The notes beneath the pieces were generated by a model that was given only the letters and a program-made list of their open reading frames with translations, was not told the DNA's origin and ran no database searches. The position numbers and the translations under genes are program-made. A DNA stretch of 64,000 nucleotides from Lepus europaeus (lineage: Eukaryota > Chordata > Mammalia > Lagomorpha > Leporidae), in the NCBI RefSeq assembly GCF_033115175.1, contig NC_084827.1:182758388-182822387 (forward strand). The letters run 5' to 3'. Positions 1 through 11,689 of this stretch are shown piece after piece. How positions within the stretch are numbered: the first letter of the stretch is position 1; every line of letters starts with the position of its first letter.

Positions 1-87
1 AAAGTTGAACAAAAATGTGTCCAATAAGTTCATTATCATATTGCAAATATGAAGAAACTAAAATAATCCAACAGATTGATATTTTAA

Positions 88-384
88 AATTATTTGAATG
101 TGTCTAATTTATTTGCGAGGCAGACAGACAGAAAGGAGAGAGGGAGACAGAGATCTCCCATGAGCTGATTCACTACCCGAATGCCTACCATAGCTGGGAG
201 TGGGCCAGATGGAAGCCAGGAGCCAGGAACTCAGTCTGGGCCTCCCACAAGGGGCGGGGCAGGGAGCCTCCCAGAGGGCACAGCAGCAGGAAGCTGGATT
301 GGGAGCAGAGCTGGGACCAGAACCCAGGCTCTGCAATTTGGGAAGTGGGAGATAACCATTAGGCCAAAGGCCCAGCCTCAAAGA
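88..384 (-). mobile_element. C-repeat SINE (CSINE), diverged
   Basis: Reverse-orientation copy in NDUFA10 intron 8. A degenerate tail and GA-rich region lead into GGAGCCAGGAACTC and end near GGCCAAAGGCCCAGCCTC. It is one of the more diverged copies. The tRNA-derived head is at the right end. Confidence 0.75.
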
Positions 385-2502
385 GGGACTCTGTGGGGTG
401 CACAGCTGACTCCACAGTTAGGAGCAGGCTCTGAGGCCACGTGCAGCGCCCGTCCCAGAATCCTCTTCTCTCCTCCCAACCTGAGAACCACTCCTGGCTG
501 CAGAGGGCTGGACGGGCCCAGAGGCCATGTGTATCTCAACCAAGGCACACACAGCACACATGGGTACCCAGTAAAAGATCAGAAGTTTGAATCCCAGCTG
601 CTGCAGAGACGGAGCCGCAGCTGATCAGGATGAATCCTGGGCTCCTCCCAGCTGGGCCCCTGCACATTCCACTGCTCGAGAGCAGCTCTCAGGCTGCGCC
701 CCCAACGTCCCCTCGCAGAAGCCCGTGTGTGGGCTCCTACAGGCCCCGAGCCACCCGCTTCCTCACTGACCCAGCGCTGTGTCCTTACGGGGTCACCATA
801 ACAAGCCTTACTCTGGGCGTGGAGACCCACTTCTCCCCAACAGCTAGGAACCCTGTAGCTGCAGCGTGGACAGAGGGCAAGGAGACACGGAGGCCACAAA
901 GGTGGCCATGGGTTTCAGAATCACACGTCAGTGAGCGCTAAGTTGGGGTCTCCTGCCTTCCAGGAAGACCACCCACGCTGACTACCAAGAGGCTGTGAAC
1001 AAACTGTCAGGACACCACGTGGGGACCCAGGACAGCAGTGAGCCGTCTCTGCTCTCTGGTGGCCGGCGTGGGTAAGTTTTAGTCAAGTGTTCTCCCACCC
1101 AGAGAGAAGTGGAGGATCGGCAGTCCAGGGGCACCGGCACCGAGAGGCATCCCGCCCAGGAGCTGCACGGCCACCCCTTCCTGAACACCATCACTGACCT
1201 CCAGGCAATCAGGAGAGAGAAAGCCGAATGCCCAGACAAACTTGTGCCTTACGGGCCTGAGACAGGCAAGGGCTCCCGGGCCCGGGGCTGGGGTCCCAGA
1301 CCTTGTCATAGCCTCCTGGGCCGGAACAGGACAGGACAAGGTCAGGCCAGGCTAGCACCCCCGACGTGACAAGAAAGACAGAAACCCAACATATCTGTTC
1401 ATGTTTCCTCCCCGACCTTAAGTCAAAGACCCTCGAATGCTCAAGTTCTCTGATTTACACATGACCAGGGTGCTGGCGCACCACTGCCATTACCAGGTCA
1501 TTTCTGAATCCTGCAAAGGCACAGCGCTTGGAGCACTCACACTCGCGGGGGCCAACCCCCATGTGCACGTTCTGTGTGCGGCCACAGAAGACTCATTTCC
1601 GACGTGGCTGGCGCACAGGCTGTGGACCCCAGGGGTCAGTGCTCTGAGGAGCAGTCAGGATGGATGGGAGCAGGTGCACGGCCTGTGCAAACAGGGGCCA
1701 GGCCCAGGAGCACGCCCTGTGAGAAGGCTGCTGTCGCGACCTGCCAGACGCCAGCTCGTCTGCCGTGCAGGGGAGAGGTCTGGGTGAGCCCTCGGCTGAC
1801 TGTCCACGGTGTCTGCAGCAGGGGCCGGGCACAGTCACCACAAAAAAAAGACAGACGACAAGGGTGCTCAGGCCCCAGGCTCTGGCCACGGAAGGTGGGA
1901 GGAACAACACAGAATCCCAGCCCCAGAGCAGTGAGAGAATGGGGGAGGGGAGGGTGGGGACACGGGGCATGGAGGACGGCCAGGGCACGGTGAGGGAGAC
2001 AAGGTCCTGCCTCTCAGAGCACAAAGGCCATGACTGTGCCCCCTTCCCACAGCGGCCTCCTGCCCTCTGCTCCAGCCCCTCTGGCGTGGTGCTGGGTGTG
2101 CCCCATTGCACTGTGGGCTCAGGGCCCCATACCCCAGATACCTGCAGGCCCAGTCCTGGCTCCACTCCCTAAGTGCCCTCTGTCACCACCTCCCACTGTC
2201 CTGTCACCCAAGGCCACCTGTTGCATGGCTCTCCTGACCCAGAAGTTGTATTTCTTTTCTCCCTAACTGGAGTGTATGTCCCAAGACAGGGGGAGTTTCA
2301 CAGATCCCTTACGTCTGGAACAGTGGGAGCCACGTATCTGCTGAGTGAACCGCAGCCCCCGGTGCAGGCAGGTGCAGGCCAGAGGCCAGGGCTGTGTGGG
2401 AGGGAGGGGGGCCTCAGGCAGGCACTGGCAGCTGCTGACCCTGCCTGCAATCCTCACTCCTCTAAGACTGCAGCATCTGCACTTCCCGCCGCCCGCACTC
2501 AC
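385..2502. other. NDUFA10 intron 8, no feature recognised
   Basis: GC-rich intronic DNA with no exon, repeat family or RNA gene that I can support. The overlapping open frames on both strands have no family resemblance. Confidence 0.6.
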
Positions 2503-2588
2503 AGCATTCGCAGGTTGTGCAGGGTGCGGTCGTCCTGGGAGAGCCACGGCCCCTTGTCATACTTGAGGTATTCGATGTCCTCCACGAC
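2503..2588 (-). CDS. NDUFA10: NDUFA10 exon 8, residues 269-297 (last exon inside the window)
   Basis: An 86-nt exon after a CTCCTAG acceptor. It encodes VVEDIEYLKYDKGPWLSQDD then RTLHNLRM plus two bases of Leu297, ending at a GTGAGT donor in phase 2. This is the conserved C-terminal helical segment of NDUFA10. The following exons (VQDKFEVLNY onward in the family) were searched for by eye on the minus strand of 1-2502 and not found, so intron 8 leaves the window. Confidence 0.93.
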
Positions 2589-3234
2589 CTAGGAGCAGAC
2601 ACAGAATTCAAGTGAGGTCACATTGTGATGCACTGCAAGCTGCCAACACCTGGCAGAAGCAGCACACAAGCCATGAAAAGTTGAGCTGGACGACCCTCCA
2701 TGCAACGGCCAGCCCGAGGGCCGCCCCGCTAACGCTTGGTCACCAGCGGTGCAGGCGCCACCTCACAGGTGCGCGGAGAAAGGACACACGAGGCCGAAAG
2801 CGGGAAGGGGGCAGCCCACCCGGGGACAGCCCACCCATTTCTTCCCAGGCTGGTGCGATCTGGAAGGTGAGACTGAGGCGCTAAGGAGCCCAGCAATCGA
2901 AGTTCCGTGGTCAGCGCGCTCTGACCCTGACCGGCCAGAGGGGCAGCCCCGAAACATGCCAAACTCAGGGAGTGCATTCAAGAATGAACTCAGACAAGAC
3001 AGCCCCGAGGCAGAGGGGGCCCTCGCCCACCACTCGCCTGAAAGGAGACAGTGCGCCGTGTCTCAGCGCACGGGCAGCCGAGCCAGGACAGCGGGGCAAG
3101 CGCCAGGGCTTCAGGACAGAGGCACACACGTCCCCTCGGGAGGCAGCTGAGGTGCATTTCAGAGGGGTCCACCAGAAAGGTGCCTCCTGTCCTGACGCCT
3201 CCACCCGCACCTCGATCCCAGGGCCCAAAACCTA

Positions 3235-3500
3235 TACTTGATCCTACAAGTTTTAAATTACGTGTTGTTCAGCTCTGGTTTGGTAACTTACATTTAATAC
3301 AAAGGGACTTCCAAATATTTGGGGACAATGGGACTAAGAGTTTATTTTGATGCAAAAAAAAAAAAAGCTTAAAATCCATGGGTTTCCAAGAAGTGCACGG
3401 AAAATGCACACCAGGAAAACTCTATGCATGGATTTCAAACCTTTTTTGCTCCTAAATAAACGTTATCTTTTATTTCTGTTTTTCACAAACTTTGAAGTAT
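3235..3500 (+). repeat. Unnamed interspersed repeat with A-rich middle
   Basis: An AT-rich island in intron 7 with an A12 run, the string CTATGCATGGATTTCAAA and AATAAACG. A diverged relative lies at 44255-44345, sharing the TGCATGGAT core and a downstream AATAAA. This looks like an old interspersed element 3' end. The family was not identified. Confidence 0.4.
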
Positions 3501-3909
3501 TGTCTCAGCTGTAACATACAATGCCAGATGGGTGTTCTTTGCCGTAATCCCACTATCCTCCACTCTGCCTTGTCCTTGAGAGCGGACTGCGGGTGCAGAC
3601 CCCACGCTGCACCTGCCCTGCCCGTACCTGCCCTGCTGCAGCTCCTCCCTAAGGCCGCACGAGCTCCGCCCTGACACCAGCCCTGCGCAGGACGGCGCAG
3701 CACCTGGAGACCAGTCTCCCTGAAGCACGCTTGTTCATGGCGGGCCTCTGGCTAAGCCCCCTGCACACAGCCCCGAGCCCAAACGGAACTCCAGCAGGCG
3801 GCCATTTGAGAGCCGTCATTTCCGGACTGAAGCCTGCCCCAGCAGTCCACCTGCAGCGTCACCCCCTGACCAGCAACGTCGGTGGACGGCCCAAGGCTCC
3901 TTTCCTTTT

Positions 3910-4239
3910 TTTTTTTTTTTTTTTTTGACAGGCAGAGTGGATAGTGAGAGAGAGAGACAGAGAGAAAGGTCCTCCCTTTGCCGTTGGTTCACCCTCCAAT
4001 GGCTGCTGCGGCCGGCACATCGTGCTGATCCGAAGCCAGGAGCCAGGTGTTTCTCCTGGTCTCCCATGGGGTGCAGGGCCCAAGGACCTGGGCCATCCTC
4101 CACTGCCTTCCTGGGCCACAGCAGAGAGCTGGCCTGGAAGAGGGGCAACCGGGACAGGATCGGTGCCCTGACCGGGACTAGAACCCGGTGTGCCGGCGCC
4201 GCAAGGCGGAGGATTAGCCTGTTGAGCCATGGCATCGCC
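3910..4239 (-). mobile_element. C-repeat SINE, young, with 13-bp target duplication
   Basis: Full-length reverse-orientation copy in intron 7. It has a long poly(T) (the element's A tail), a GA-rich tract, a conserved body and a GGCGCCGCAAGGCGGAGGAT head. It is flanked by CTCCTTTCCTTTT at 3897-3909 and 4240-4252, a clean target-site duplication showing L1-style retroposition. Confidence 0.92.
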
Positions 4240-4430
4240 CTCCTTTCCTTTTCACATCCGTAGATCACAGAAACTGAATTATTTCAAAAAACGCGAAACC
4301 TCGCGGCCAGGGACTGTTATAACACGCTGATGCTTCTTCATGACAGTGGGAGTCGCTGGTTATCTGATTTACAAGATAATTACATCAGTCAAATCTAAGG
4401 AAAACCAGACATTTTCCACCATTTTCTTAC

Positions 4431-4485
4431 CTTGTCTGCGTCTTGCGCTTCCCTAGCGTCGTACTGCAAAACCTCACATTTTTCA
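4431..4485 (-). CDS. NDUFA10: NDUFA10 exon 7, residues 250-268
   Basis: A short 55-nt exon between a TTTCTTCCAG acceptor and a GTAAGA donor. It encodes (S)EKCEVLQYDAREAQDADK and ends in phase 0. The assignment depends on matching SEKCEVLQY to the family and on phase agreement with both neighbours. The open frame continues into the intron after the donor, but the peptide beyond it loses similarity. Confidence 0.92.
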
Positions 4486-5141
4486 CTGGAAGAAAAAGCA
4501 AGAGGAAACTCAGCATCGACTTCTCCCGGCTGCGGTGATGCTCCTAAGACACAGGCCGCTGACGCGCCGCGCTCCAATGCTCCCCCCGGCCCTGTGAGCG
4601 GGCCCTGTGCTGGCCCCGGGACTCGCCACGGTGACCGGGGAGGGGCCGTCCCATGCCCCTGCAGGTGCGTATCCCTGGCTACACTGCCCTGAGGCCCAAG
4701 GTCGTGAGGCCACTGAACCCCAGCTGTCACAAGCCCCGAGGAGGGAGGAAGGGGCCCAGGAGAGGCGGGCAGAGAGCAGCCACACAGCATGGGGACCCGA
4801 CAGCCGAGCTGCTGGGCCAAAGGCACCCTGCACACAGGGCGGCGCAGCTCAGCGCCCACACTCCTTGGCCCCTGGTCCGCACCCTGGAAAGTCACAGCGG
4901 TCTCAACAAGAAGGGGAGGGCCCTTCACCTCTGCACTCTGTCCACTTCCTCCCGGATCTACACTGACTGTTCAGAGCCCTGCTTGTCCAGCCAGGAAAGG
5001 ACTGAAAACCAGCAGCAAATGAACCGCCGCTGCCACCTGCTCCAGGCCCCCAAAGAGCACGGACAAGACGAGCAAACCGAAACCTGCCGACCCCACAGAA
5101 TGAGGCCGAAGCGTCAGACGCGGGGGTGGCACGCCGCTCAC

Positions 5142-5221
5142 CTCATCTCGGGCAGGAAGGTCTTCTTGTAGGCGTTCTCGATGTCCTGCAGATAGGCAGC
5201 CGTGATCTTCATTTCATGCGG
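5142..5221 (-). CDS. NDUFA10: NDUFA10 exon 6, residues 224-250
   Basis: An 80-nt exon starting CCG-CAT-GAA after TTTGCCTAG. It encodes PHEMKITAAYLQDIENAYKK then TFLPEM plus AG of the Ser250 codon, and ends at a GTGAGC donor in phase 2. The sequence is nearly identical to other mammalian NDUFA10 proteins here. Ser250, whose codon is completed by the first base of exon 7, is at the position reported in human as phosphorylated in a PINK1-dependent manner. Confidence 0.94.
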
Positions 5222-6227
5222 CTAGGCAAAGCAGAGAGAGCAAAGCAGGAGGCTACACCCATACTCGCCTTCCCCTGCCTGCGCGTGCAGGGTGCAACGC
5301 AGGGCGCCCACGTCAGAGAGCGCCGCCGCCACCCGACCACGGGCGTGGAGCCCCCTGCAGGCTGAGACACACCCAGAGCGGGGTGGGAGCGAAGCCTCTG
5401 AGGAAGCCACGTCCCACGTCTTCCCTGAGCTCAGGCTACGTGAGAGCACGGGTGTGGGGGTGTGGCCTGCTCCTCGAGAGTGTGGAGGTGCGTGCAACAC
5501 TGGCACATCCACCCTTAAACCAGGCAAATGTCGCAAACCGCACTTCACTGCAGCTACTAACAAAATACACGGCAAACAGGAGCCAAGCGCTCAGCGGTCT
5601 GCGCCGCCTGCAGGCCCAGCGCTGACCCGGCACAATGGCCGCGTCTGCAGCACTGCCAGACCCCAGGAGTGGTTTCCGTAAGGACTGGCCAGCAGGACAG
5701 TTCCAGTCTTTGTGAACCTTTCTGTCCTCTTAGGCGCCTGGCACACGAGCCCCGCCAAGAGGAGACGCTGGGTATGAGAGGCCTGAGTGACGTCAGCCAC
5801 GCATCATAAAATCGGTGATCTGTCTGTAAAGCTCCCTGATGAGCTGCGCCAAGTAACAAAAGGGTAAACGGGGTGGCCGGAAAAGGGGCCTGGTGTCCAT
5901 AAACATCACACACAACATAACCACGGACCCACAGGCACCGGACGCAGCACTCCACCGTCGGCAACTCCAGCCGCTCTTCCGAGTTTGGACATCCCCAGCA
6001 ATCACCCTAAGGCCTCGACTCCAGTTCAACCAGTGGCTGTGAGTCACTTCCAACTCGTTGTGGGAAAAGAGCAGGAGAGGAGTGGGGGGGGGGCGCTCTC
6101 GGGAGCCTCCCCAACTGAGACGGCCCAGGCAGCCTGGAGCAGCAGCCCCAACAGGAAACAGCACCAGGCCACACTCGGGCCTCCCTCCACCCACCAGGGT
6201 GCCTGCTGGCTGTGTCGCTCTAGAGGC

Positions 6228-6330
6228 ATGACTTTTTTTGAAATCATTTATTTATTTGAATTAAATAAATGTGTGCCAGAGACAGACATACAGACAGAAA
6301 GATCTTCCATCTGCTGGTTCACTCCCCAGA
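6228..6330 (-). mobile_element. C-repeat SINE fragment
   Basis: Only the tail end is present: a TTTATTTATTTGAATTAAAT stretch, a CAGACAGAAAGATCTTCC tract and CTGCTGGTTCACTCCCCA. It lies in intron 5 immediately before a plus-oriented copy. Confidence 0.65.
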
Positions 6331-6364
6331 AGCGTTTTCAGGGCTGACTTCTATTAAAATGACA

Positions 6365-6660
6365 AGGTAGGGCCTGTGTTGTGGCTTGGCAGGTAAAGCT
6401 GTCGCCTGCGACACTGGCATCCCAAACGGGCATCACTTCTTGTCTCAGCTGCTGCACTTTTGATCCAGGGCCCTGTACATGCAACCAGGAAAGCAGTGGA
6501 AGATGGCCCAAGTGCCTGGGCCCTGCATCCACGTGGGAGGCCTGGAAGAAGCTCCTGGCCCACCCCTAGCCACTGCAGCCATCTGAGGAGTGAACCAGTG
6601 GATAGAAGCTTTCCCTCTCCCTCTCTCTCTTTCCATAAAAATAAAACTCAAAAAAAATGA
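6365..6660 (+). mobile_element. C-repeat SINE, diverged
   Basis: Plus-oriented copy in intron 5, about 50 bp from the exon 5 donor. Recognisable blocks are GGAAAGCAGTGGAAGATGGC, a CCACGTGGGAGGCCTGGAAG block, GAGTGAACCAGTGGATAGAA and a CT-rich end running into AAAATAAAACTC. Confidence 0.8.
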
Positions 6661-6710
6661 AAAATAACAAGGACGCACAGAGAACCTTGGCCTTTGTAGA
6701 CCTGACTTAC

Positions 6711-6832
6711 GTTTCCTTTCTTCTGAATGCGACTCTGGATCTCGGGCACAGGCACGTCGATGTAGATGGCCACGTGGGGGGGCAGGTACTCACAGATGGT
6801 GACCCTCTTCACCTGGTTGTAGTGCTCCACAC
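6711..6832 (-). CDS. NDUFA10: NDUFA10 exon 5, residues 183-223
   Basis: A 122-nt exon. It begins GT-GTG-GAG-CAC-TAC after a TTGTGGCAG acceptor. It encodes [20 protein letters not shown] then [20 protein letters not shown] and stops at a GTAAGT donor in phase 0. YIDVPVPE is the conserved strand and turn preceding the lid-like region of the fold. The acceptor is unusual: a 40-bp minisatellite starts about 11 nt upstream of the AG, so the branch point must lie in repeat-derived sequence. Confidence 0.94.
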
Positions 6833-6844
6833 CTGCCACAAGAG

Positions 6845-7823
6845 GGCGACCATCACCCCTCGTCCCGCAGGGCGCACACAGAGGGGCCCTCATCACCCCA
6901 CATCCCACAGGGCACACACAGAGGGGCCCTCCTCACCCACACCCCGCAGGGCGCACACAGAGGGGCCCTCCTCACCCACATCCCGCAGGGCGCACACAGA
7001 GGGGCCCTCATCACCCCACATCCCACGGGGCGCACACAGAGGGGCCCTCCTCACCCACACCCCGCAGGGCGCACACAGAGGGGCCCTCATCACCCCACAT
7101 CCCACGGGGCGCACACAGAGGGGCCCTCATCACCCCACATCCCACGGGGCGCACACAGAGGGGCCCTCCTCACCCACACCCCGCAGGGCGCACACAGAGG
7201 GGCCCTCGTCACCCCGCATCCCGCAGGGCGCACACAGAAGGGCCCTCGTCACCCCGCATCCCACAGGGCACACACAGAGGGGCCCTCGTCACCCCGCATC
7301 CCACAGGACACACACAGAGGGGCCCTCATCACCCACATCCCACAGGACACACACAGAGGGGCCCTCGTCACCCCGCATCCCACAGGGCACACACAGAGGG
7401 GCCCTCGTCACCCCGCATCCCACGGGGCGCACACAGAGGGGCCCTCGTCACCCCACATCCCACAGGGCACACACAGAGGGGCCCTCATCACCCACATCCC
7501 ACAGGACACACACAGAAGGGCCCTCGTCACCCCGCATCCCACAGGGCACACACAGAGGGGCCCTCGTCACCCCGCATCCCACGGGGTGCACACAGAGGGG
7601 CCCTCGTCACCCCGCATCCCACAGGACACACACAGAGGGGCCCTCATCACCCACATCCCACAGGGCACACACAGAGGGGCCCTCGTCACCCCACATCCCC
7701 ACAAGGCACAGAGAGAGGGCGACTCATCACCCCGCATCCCACAGGGCACACACAGAGGGGCCCTTGTCACCCACATCCCACAGGGCACACACAGAGGGGC
7801 CCTCGTCACCCCGCATCCCCACG
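6845..7823. repeat. 40-bp minisatellite at the intron 4 acceptor
   Basis: About 24 units of 39-40 bp with core CACACAGAGGGGCCCTCRTC followed by ACCC(C)RCATCCCAC. Variants alternate GGGCGC/GGGCAC/GGACAC and CATC/CGTC/CCTC. It is intronic to NDUFA10 and starts about 11 nt upstream of the exon 5 acceptor. Long open frames through it (up to 442 codons, plus strand) are periodic artefacts. Confidence 0.95.
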
Positions 7824-9660
7824 GAACTAGCGCCCTGTGCTCCTCTGAGTAATGGACAAAGGCAAACAAAGCCCAGGCCACGCGCCATCTGCCGAGCTGT
7901 GCACACGCAGGTGGGTGACAGTTCCAGTGCCACAGCAGCTGGGGGCTCACAGCACCCACAGCAGTGCTTGGACGGCACTGCATGAGGGAGAGGACAACTT
8001 CCAGGGTGAGAAGCACCAGGACTCGCGCTGTGACGTGGGAGCCATTTACCAGGGTGCAGCGTGTGTCAGCAAATGTCACCAGCTAGAGAACTACCTACCG
8101 GATCAGACTCGGCAACAGAACAAAACCGAAGGCAGCGAAGGCGGGGAGTACTCTACCGAAGCCGCGAGCGGGCAGGCAGCGACCCCGCTCCAGCACCGCC
8201 GCTCCTAGCCCCACTCTGGAGGCAACGTGGAGAGGCGCCACTGACGACGTGAGCAACTGCAGAGGACCACACGGAGGACGGCACACCTGCCCCAGCACAA
8301 CGTGCCGGACCCGCCTCGCGTCCCGTTCGCTGAGCCCGTGACAGTGGGACGGTTCACACAGGACAGCACGACGCGCTGTTTGCTGGACCTGCAGCAGGCC
8401 AGTCTCCCCCATGGCTGAGGTTCAACCCCCCTGCCCCCAGTTCCATGCCCCTCCTTTCTCCTGCTCACATTCCCACGTCTCGGGAGCCTCCACCTTGTCC
8501 TAGGCCATCCACGCAAGCAGCTGTCCCAAACCCAACGCTGAAGTGACTCCTGCTAAAGGCAGGGATCACGCGCGGGCACTTTTCTGCTCCTGTCACGTCC
8601 ACGTGACATGGAAGAGCACCCCCTCCCACCCGCTTGCTCTCCTGTGCACCTGCCCACCCAGCTTCACTTCAGGGGGCTCCACAGCCCCACCAAGGGTACC
8701 CCCAGGAGTGAGGTCCCCTCTGGGCTCAGCACACACCCTCACTCCAGGCGTTTTCCCAAGACAAGCAGGCCCACGCTCAATGACGACCCCCAAACTGTCT
8801 CCAGCCCTGCACACAGGCCTCGGGACGCCAACACTCACCCACTGGCAGGCCTCTCCCTCAGCCCCCATCTTGAGGGAACCACACCCAGACGCCCAGAGGC
8901 GAAGTCACTGCTCAGCCTGCGGCCCTCCACAGCTTCTCCCAGGTGGCGTCCAGCTGAGCACGCCCACTGCCCCTCCCCACTTCCCCAGCAGGGCTGACTG
9001 GCCAGGCTTGCCTTGGGATCTGCCCTCACCAAACGCACCCTCTAACACAACCACATCCTCCCCTGCCAAGTCTCCCGTGGCTCCCTAGCTCTTTCAGGAC
9101 ACAACACAACCATCGACCCCTAAGGAGGCTCAGGCCCTGCCCCAGCAGCCCCGCCTCCTCCACCCTCCCGCTGCCCCGGAGACGCCTTGCCCGGGGCTCC
9201 TCGCACTGAGTGGACTCCTCGCGGCCAGGAACCTACGTACAGGAAGCGGCTGGTGGGCTTCGCGCCCTCCCTGCCAAGCGCTGTCTGTCATCTGTGTTGT
9301 GAGGACAAGGCAGCGCTCCAGACACACAGCTGGCCACCCAGCCAGCTGGCACGGCCGTGGGATCAGCCTGCCGGAGCAAGGCACAGGCGGACGGCCCGAG
9401 CGGCCCCAGGGCACAGGGCTCATCCTCAGGAGCGTCCCTTGCCTGCTGGGTCTCCCCATCCGCTAAGCAACAACGCTCACGTGACCTCCCAGATTCAGCC
9501 GGGCCCACAGGCCTGGAACAGCCTCCTGGCTGCAGACCCTGCAACCTCGCCTCGACCCCAGGCCTCCGGGCTGGCTGCGGCTACCCCGGGGCTTCACCTT
9601 CCCCAGCCACCACAAGGCAAAGCCTCAGCGATGCCCCACATCTGACTACTGTCCTACGAA
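7824..9660. other. NDUFA10 intron 4, GC-rich, no feature recognised
   Basis: Unique-looking intronic sequence between the 40-bp minisatellite and a SINE. Open frames are short and without recognisable domains. Confidence 0.55.
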
Positions 9661-9664
9661 CCTG

Positions 9665-9937
9665 AGAGCTGGGGTGAAGCCCCCACCTGCGACGCCAGCA
9701 TCCCACGGGTGCCAGGTGGGCTGCTGCTCCACTTCCCATCCGCCTCCTTGCTAATGGCCCAAGAAAAACATCGGAAGAAGGCCCACGAGAGACCCGGAGG
9801 AAGCTCCAGGGTTCGCCCTGGCCCAGTGCTGGCTGGCACAGGCCATCTGGGGAATGAACCCGCAGATGGAAGAGCTCTCCCTGTCTCTGCCTCCTCTGTA
9901 ACTCAGACGTTCAGAATAAATAAATAAATCTTTAGGG
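9665..9937 (+). mobile_element. C-repeat SINE, diverged
   Basis: Plus-oriented copy in intron 4. It has TCTGGGGAATGAACCCGCAG, a CT-rich segment, and an AATAAATAAATAAATCTTTA tail. The head and middle are degraded. Confidence 0.75.
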
Positions 9938-10232
9938 AAAAGACCAAGAGAGGAGCAACGCGATGGGCGAGGGCAGCTACTTGGCAGGGGCAAGTCCAGA
10001 CCTCCTGACTCCACGGAGACTCCCGGGAGAACCGGCAGGGTTCGGTGGCCACCGGGCCGCACCGAGGACTGGGGTGTTCCTGGGAGGGCCGAGTCTGAGG
10101 ACGGGGAACCCCACTCTGCTTCCACGGGAGGTGGAAGGACAAGGGACAGCGTGTGCAGGGGGCGCGGCGCAGGAAGCGCAGGCACGTGGGGAGCTGTGCT
10201 GTGGGACACGTGGGGAGCGCCGCACGACTCAC

Positions 10233-10319
10233 ACTGCTTGCGGATGTAGCCCTGGCTGTGCATGGCCTCCACGAAGACGAAGTCACTGTAGATGGAGCGC
10301 TCCAACACCACGCCTTGTC
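10233..10319 (-). CDS. NDUFA10: NDUFA10 exon 4, residues 154-183
   Basis: An 87-nt exon between a CACAG acceptor and a GTGAGT donor. It encodes [20 protein letters not shown] then SQGYIRKQ, phase 1 to phase 1. The [10 protein letters not shown] segment corresponds to the conserved ERS motif region of deoxynucleoside kinases, seen also in other NDUFA10 proteins. Its last nucleotide, T, joins GT of exon 5 to make Cys183. Confidence 0.94.
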
Positions 10320-11359
10320 CTGTGCACAAGCAGAGACCACCGTCAGAGCAGCACTCCAACCCAGAAGCAGGAAGCCCACTCACCCACAGACCCGTTCCCA
10401 AGGCAAGAGAACACACTTCGGAAGCATGTGTTTCCAGGCCCTCCAGCTCCTGGAAACACAGCGCCCCCTTCAGGCAGTCAGCGGCACCCAGGGAGCGAGC
10501 TTGTTCTGAAGGGTCCACTCACACCGCACCCTGCTCCCCACGCCGCAGCCCAGTCACCATCTCCTCCTCACCTCTGGCCGCTCTTGCCCCAGGCCTGCCT
10601 CCCGGGGGGCACAGGGACACCTCCCAACTTGGGCCAGATGGTGCCCCTCCGGCCCAGCCTCTAGGGAAATGCTGTCCCTGCCGGGGCCTGGTTTCTGCTC
10701 CGCCAGCCTTGCTCACTGAGCTCCTGGCAGTGACTCCCTGAGGACGACGCACACAGCCCAGGCACAAGCCCTCCGCAGCGGGCCCGCGATCACAAACGGG
10801 ACTGAGCAGACCCCTAACCCGGCCATCTGACGGCTGCACCCGCCTCCTCAGAGCACCTGCCACTCACTCACTGGCGGATGCACCTGCCTGCACGGTCAGC
10901 CTTCAGCCCCACTCCTGAGAACCACAGGCTGCTGGAGCAGGCCTGCACACAGCACGCACCTGCTACACACGCAGCGACTGAGTCAATGCAGCACACAAGG
11001 ATACAGGCATGTTCGCGTGACCTGAGGTACTGAGCAGTCAGAAGACAGGGTGACTCTAAAGGGGGGAGCAGAGCCCCAGGGCAGCTCCACACTCCTGCCA
11101 CGGCTCAGACGCGCTGTCCTGGGATGGACACCAGAGGGCAGGCACGGCCCACACTTTTCTCAGAGCAACACTGACCAAGACCACGGCTCACACTGAGTAA
11201 TGAAGTGGGGAAAGCAGGACACCAGCAAGGCGCCCTGGGTGTGTGTGGACTCGGGCCACAGGCACAGGGCCCTGGCAGCACGGGCAGCAGCCCCAAGTCT
11301 GACCCAGCTCCTCGGGTTCCACGTCCTCGGGCTGGCAGTTTGCCCTAAGACACCCCATC

Positions 11360-11600
11360 CCTGATCAAGTGCAGGGCTTCAAGTCCCCGCTCCCTTCCCG
11401 CCCCCAGCCTCCTGCTAGGGTGCACCCGGAGAGGCAGCAGCCACGGCTCAGGTACCCGCGTCACTGCCAGCCGGGTGGGAGACCTGGGCTGAGTGCCCAA
11501 CTCCCGGCTGTAGCACAGCCCAGCCCTGGCCATTGCAGGCATCTGGGGAATGGACCAGCAGAGGAGAACTCTCTCAGACGAGCCAATTAATAATTTTCAA
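11360..11600 (+). mobile_element. C-repeat SINE, degraded
   Basis: Intron 3. Blocks GGTGGGAGACCTGGGCTGAG, a CAGCCCAGCCCTGGCCATTG stretch and TCTGGGGAATGGACCAGCAG identify the 3' half of a plus-oriented copy. The rest is poorly preserved. Confidence 0.6.
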
Positions 11601-11689
11601 AAACTACCTTCCGTCTCCCAGCTCAGACACCATGAACTCTGGTAGCAGCCAAGAATCTGTCAAAGCCGACCAGGAGCTCTAACATCAAC

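Noticed and set aside
1-2502. Search for NDUFA10 exons 9 and later
   Set aside because: No minus-strand sequence resembling the C-terminal residues with splice borders was seen; they are taken to lie outside the window.
6657-7985. 442-codon open frame on the plus strand
   Set aside because: It runs through the 40-bp minisatellite in an NDUFA10 intron and is antisense to the gene; the peptide is purely periodic.
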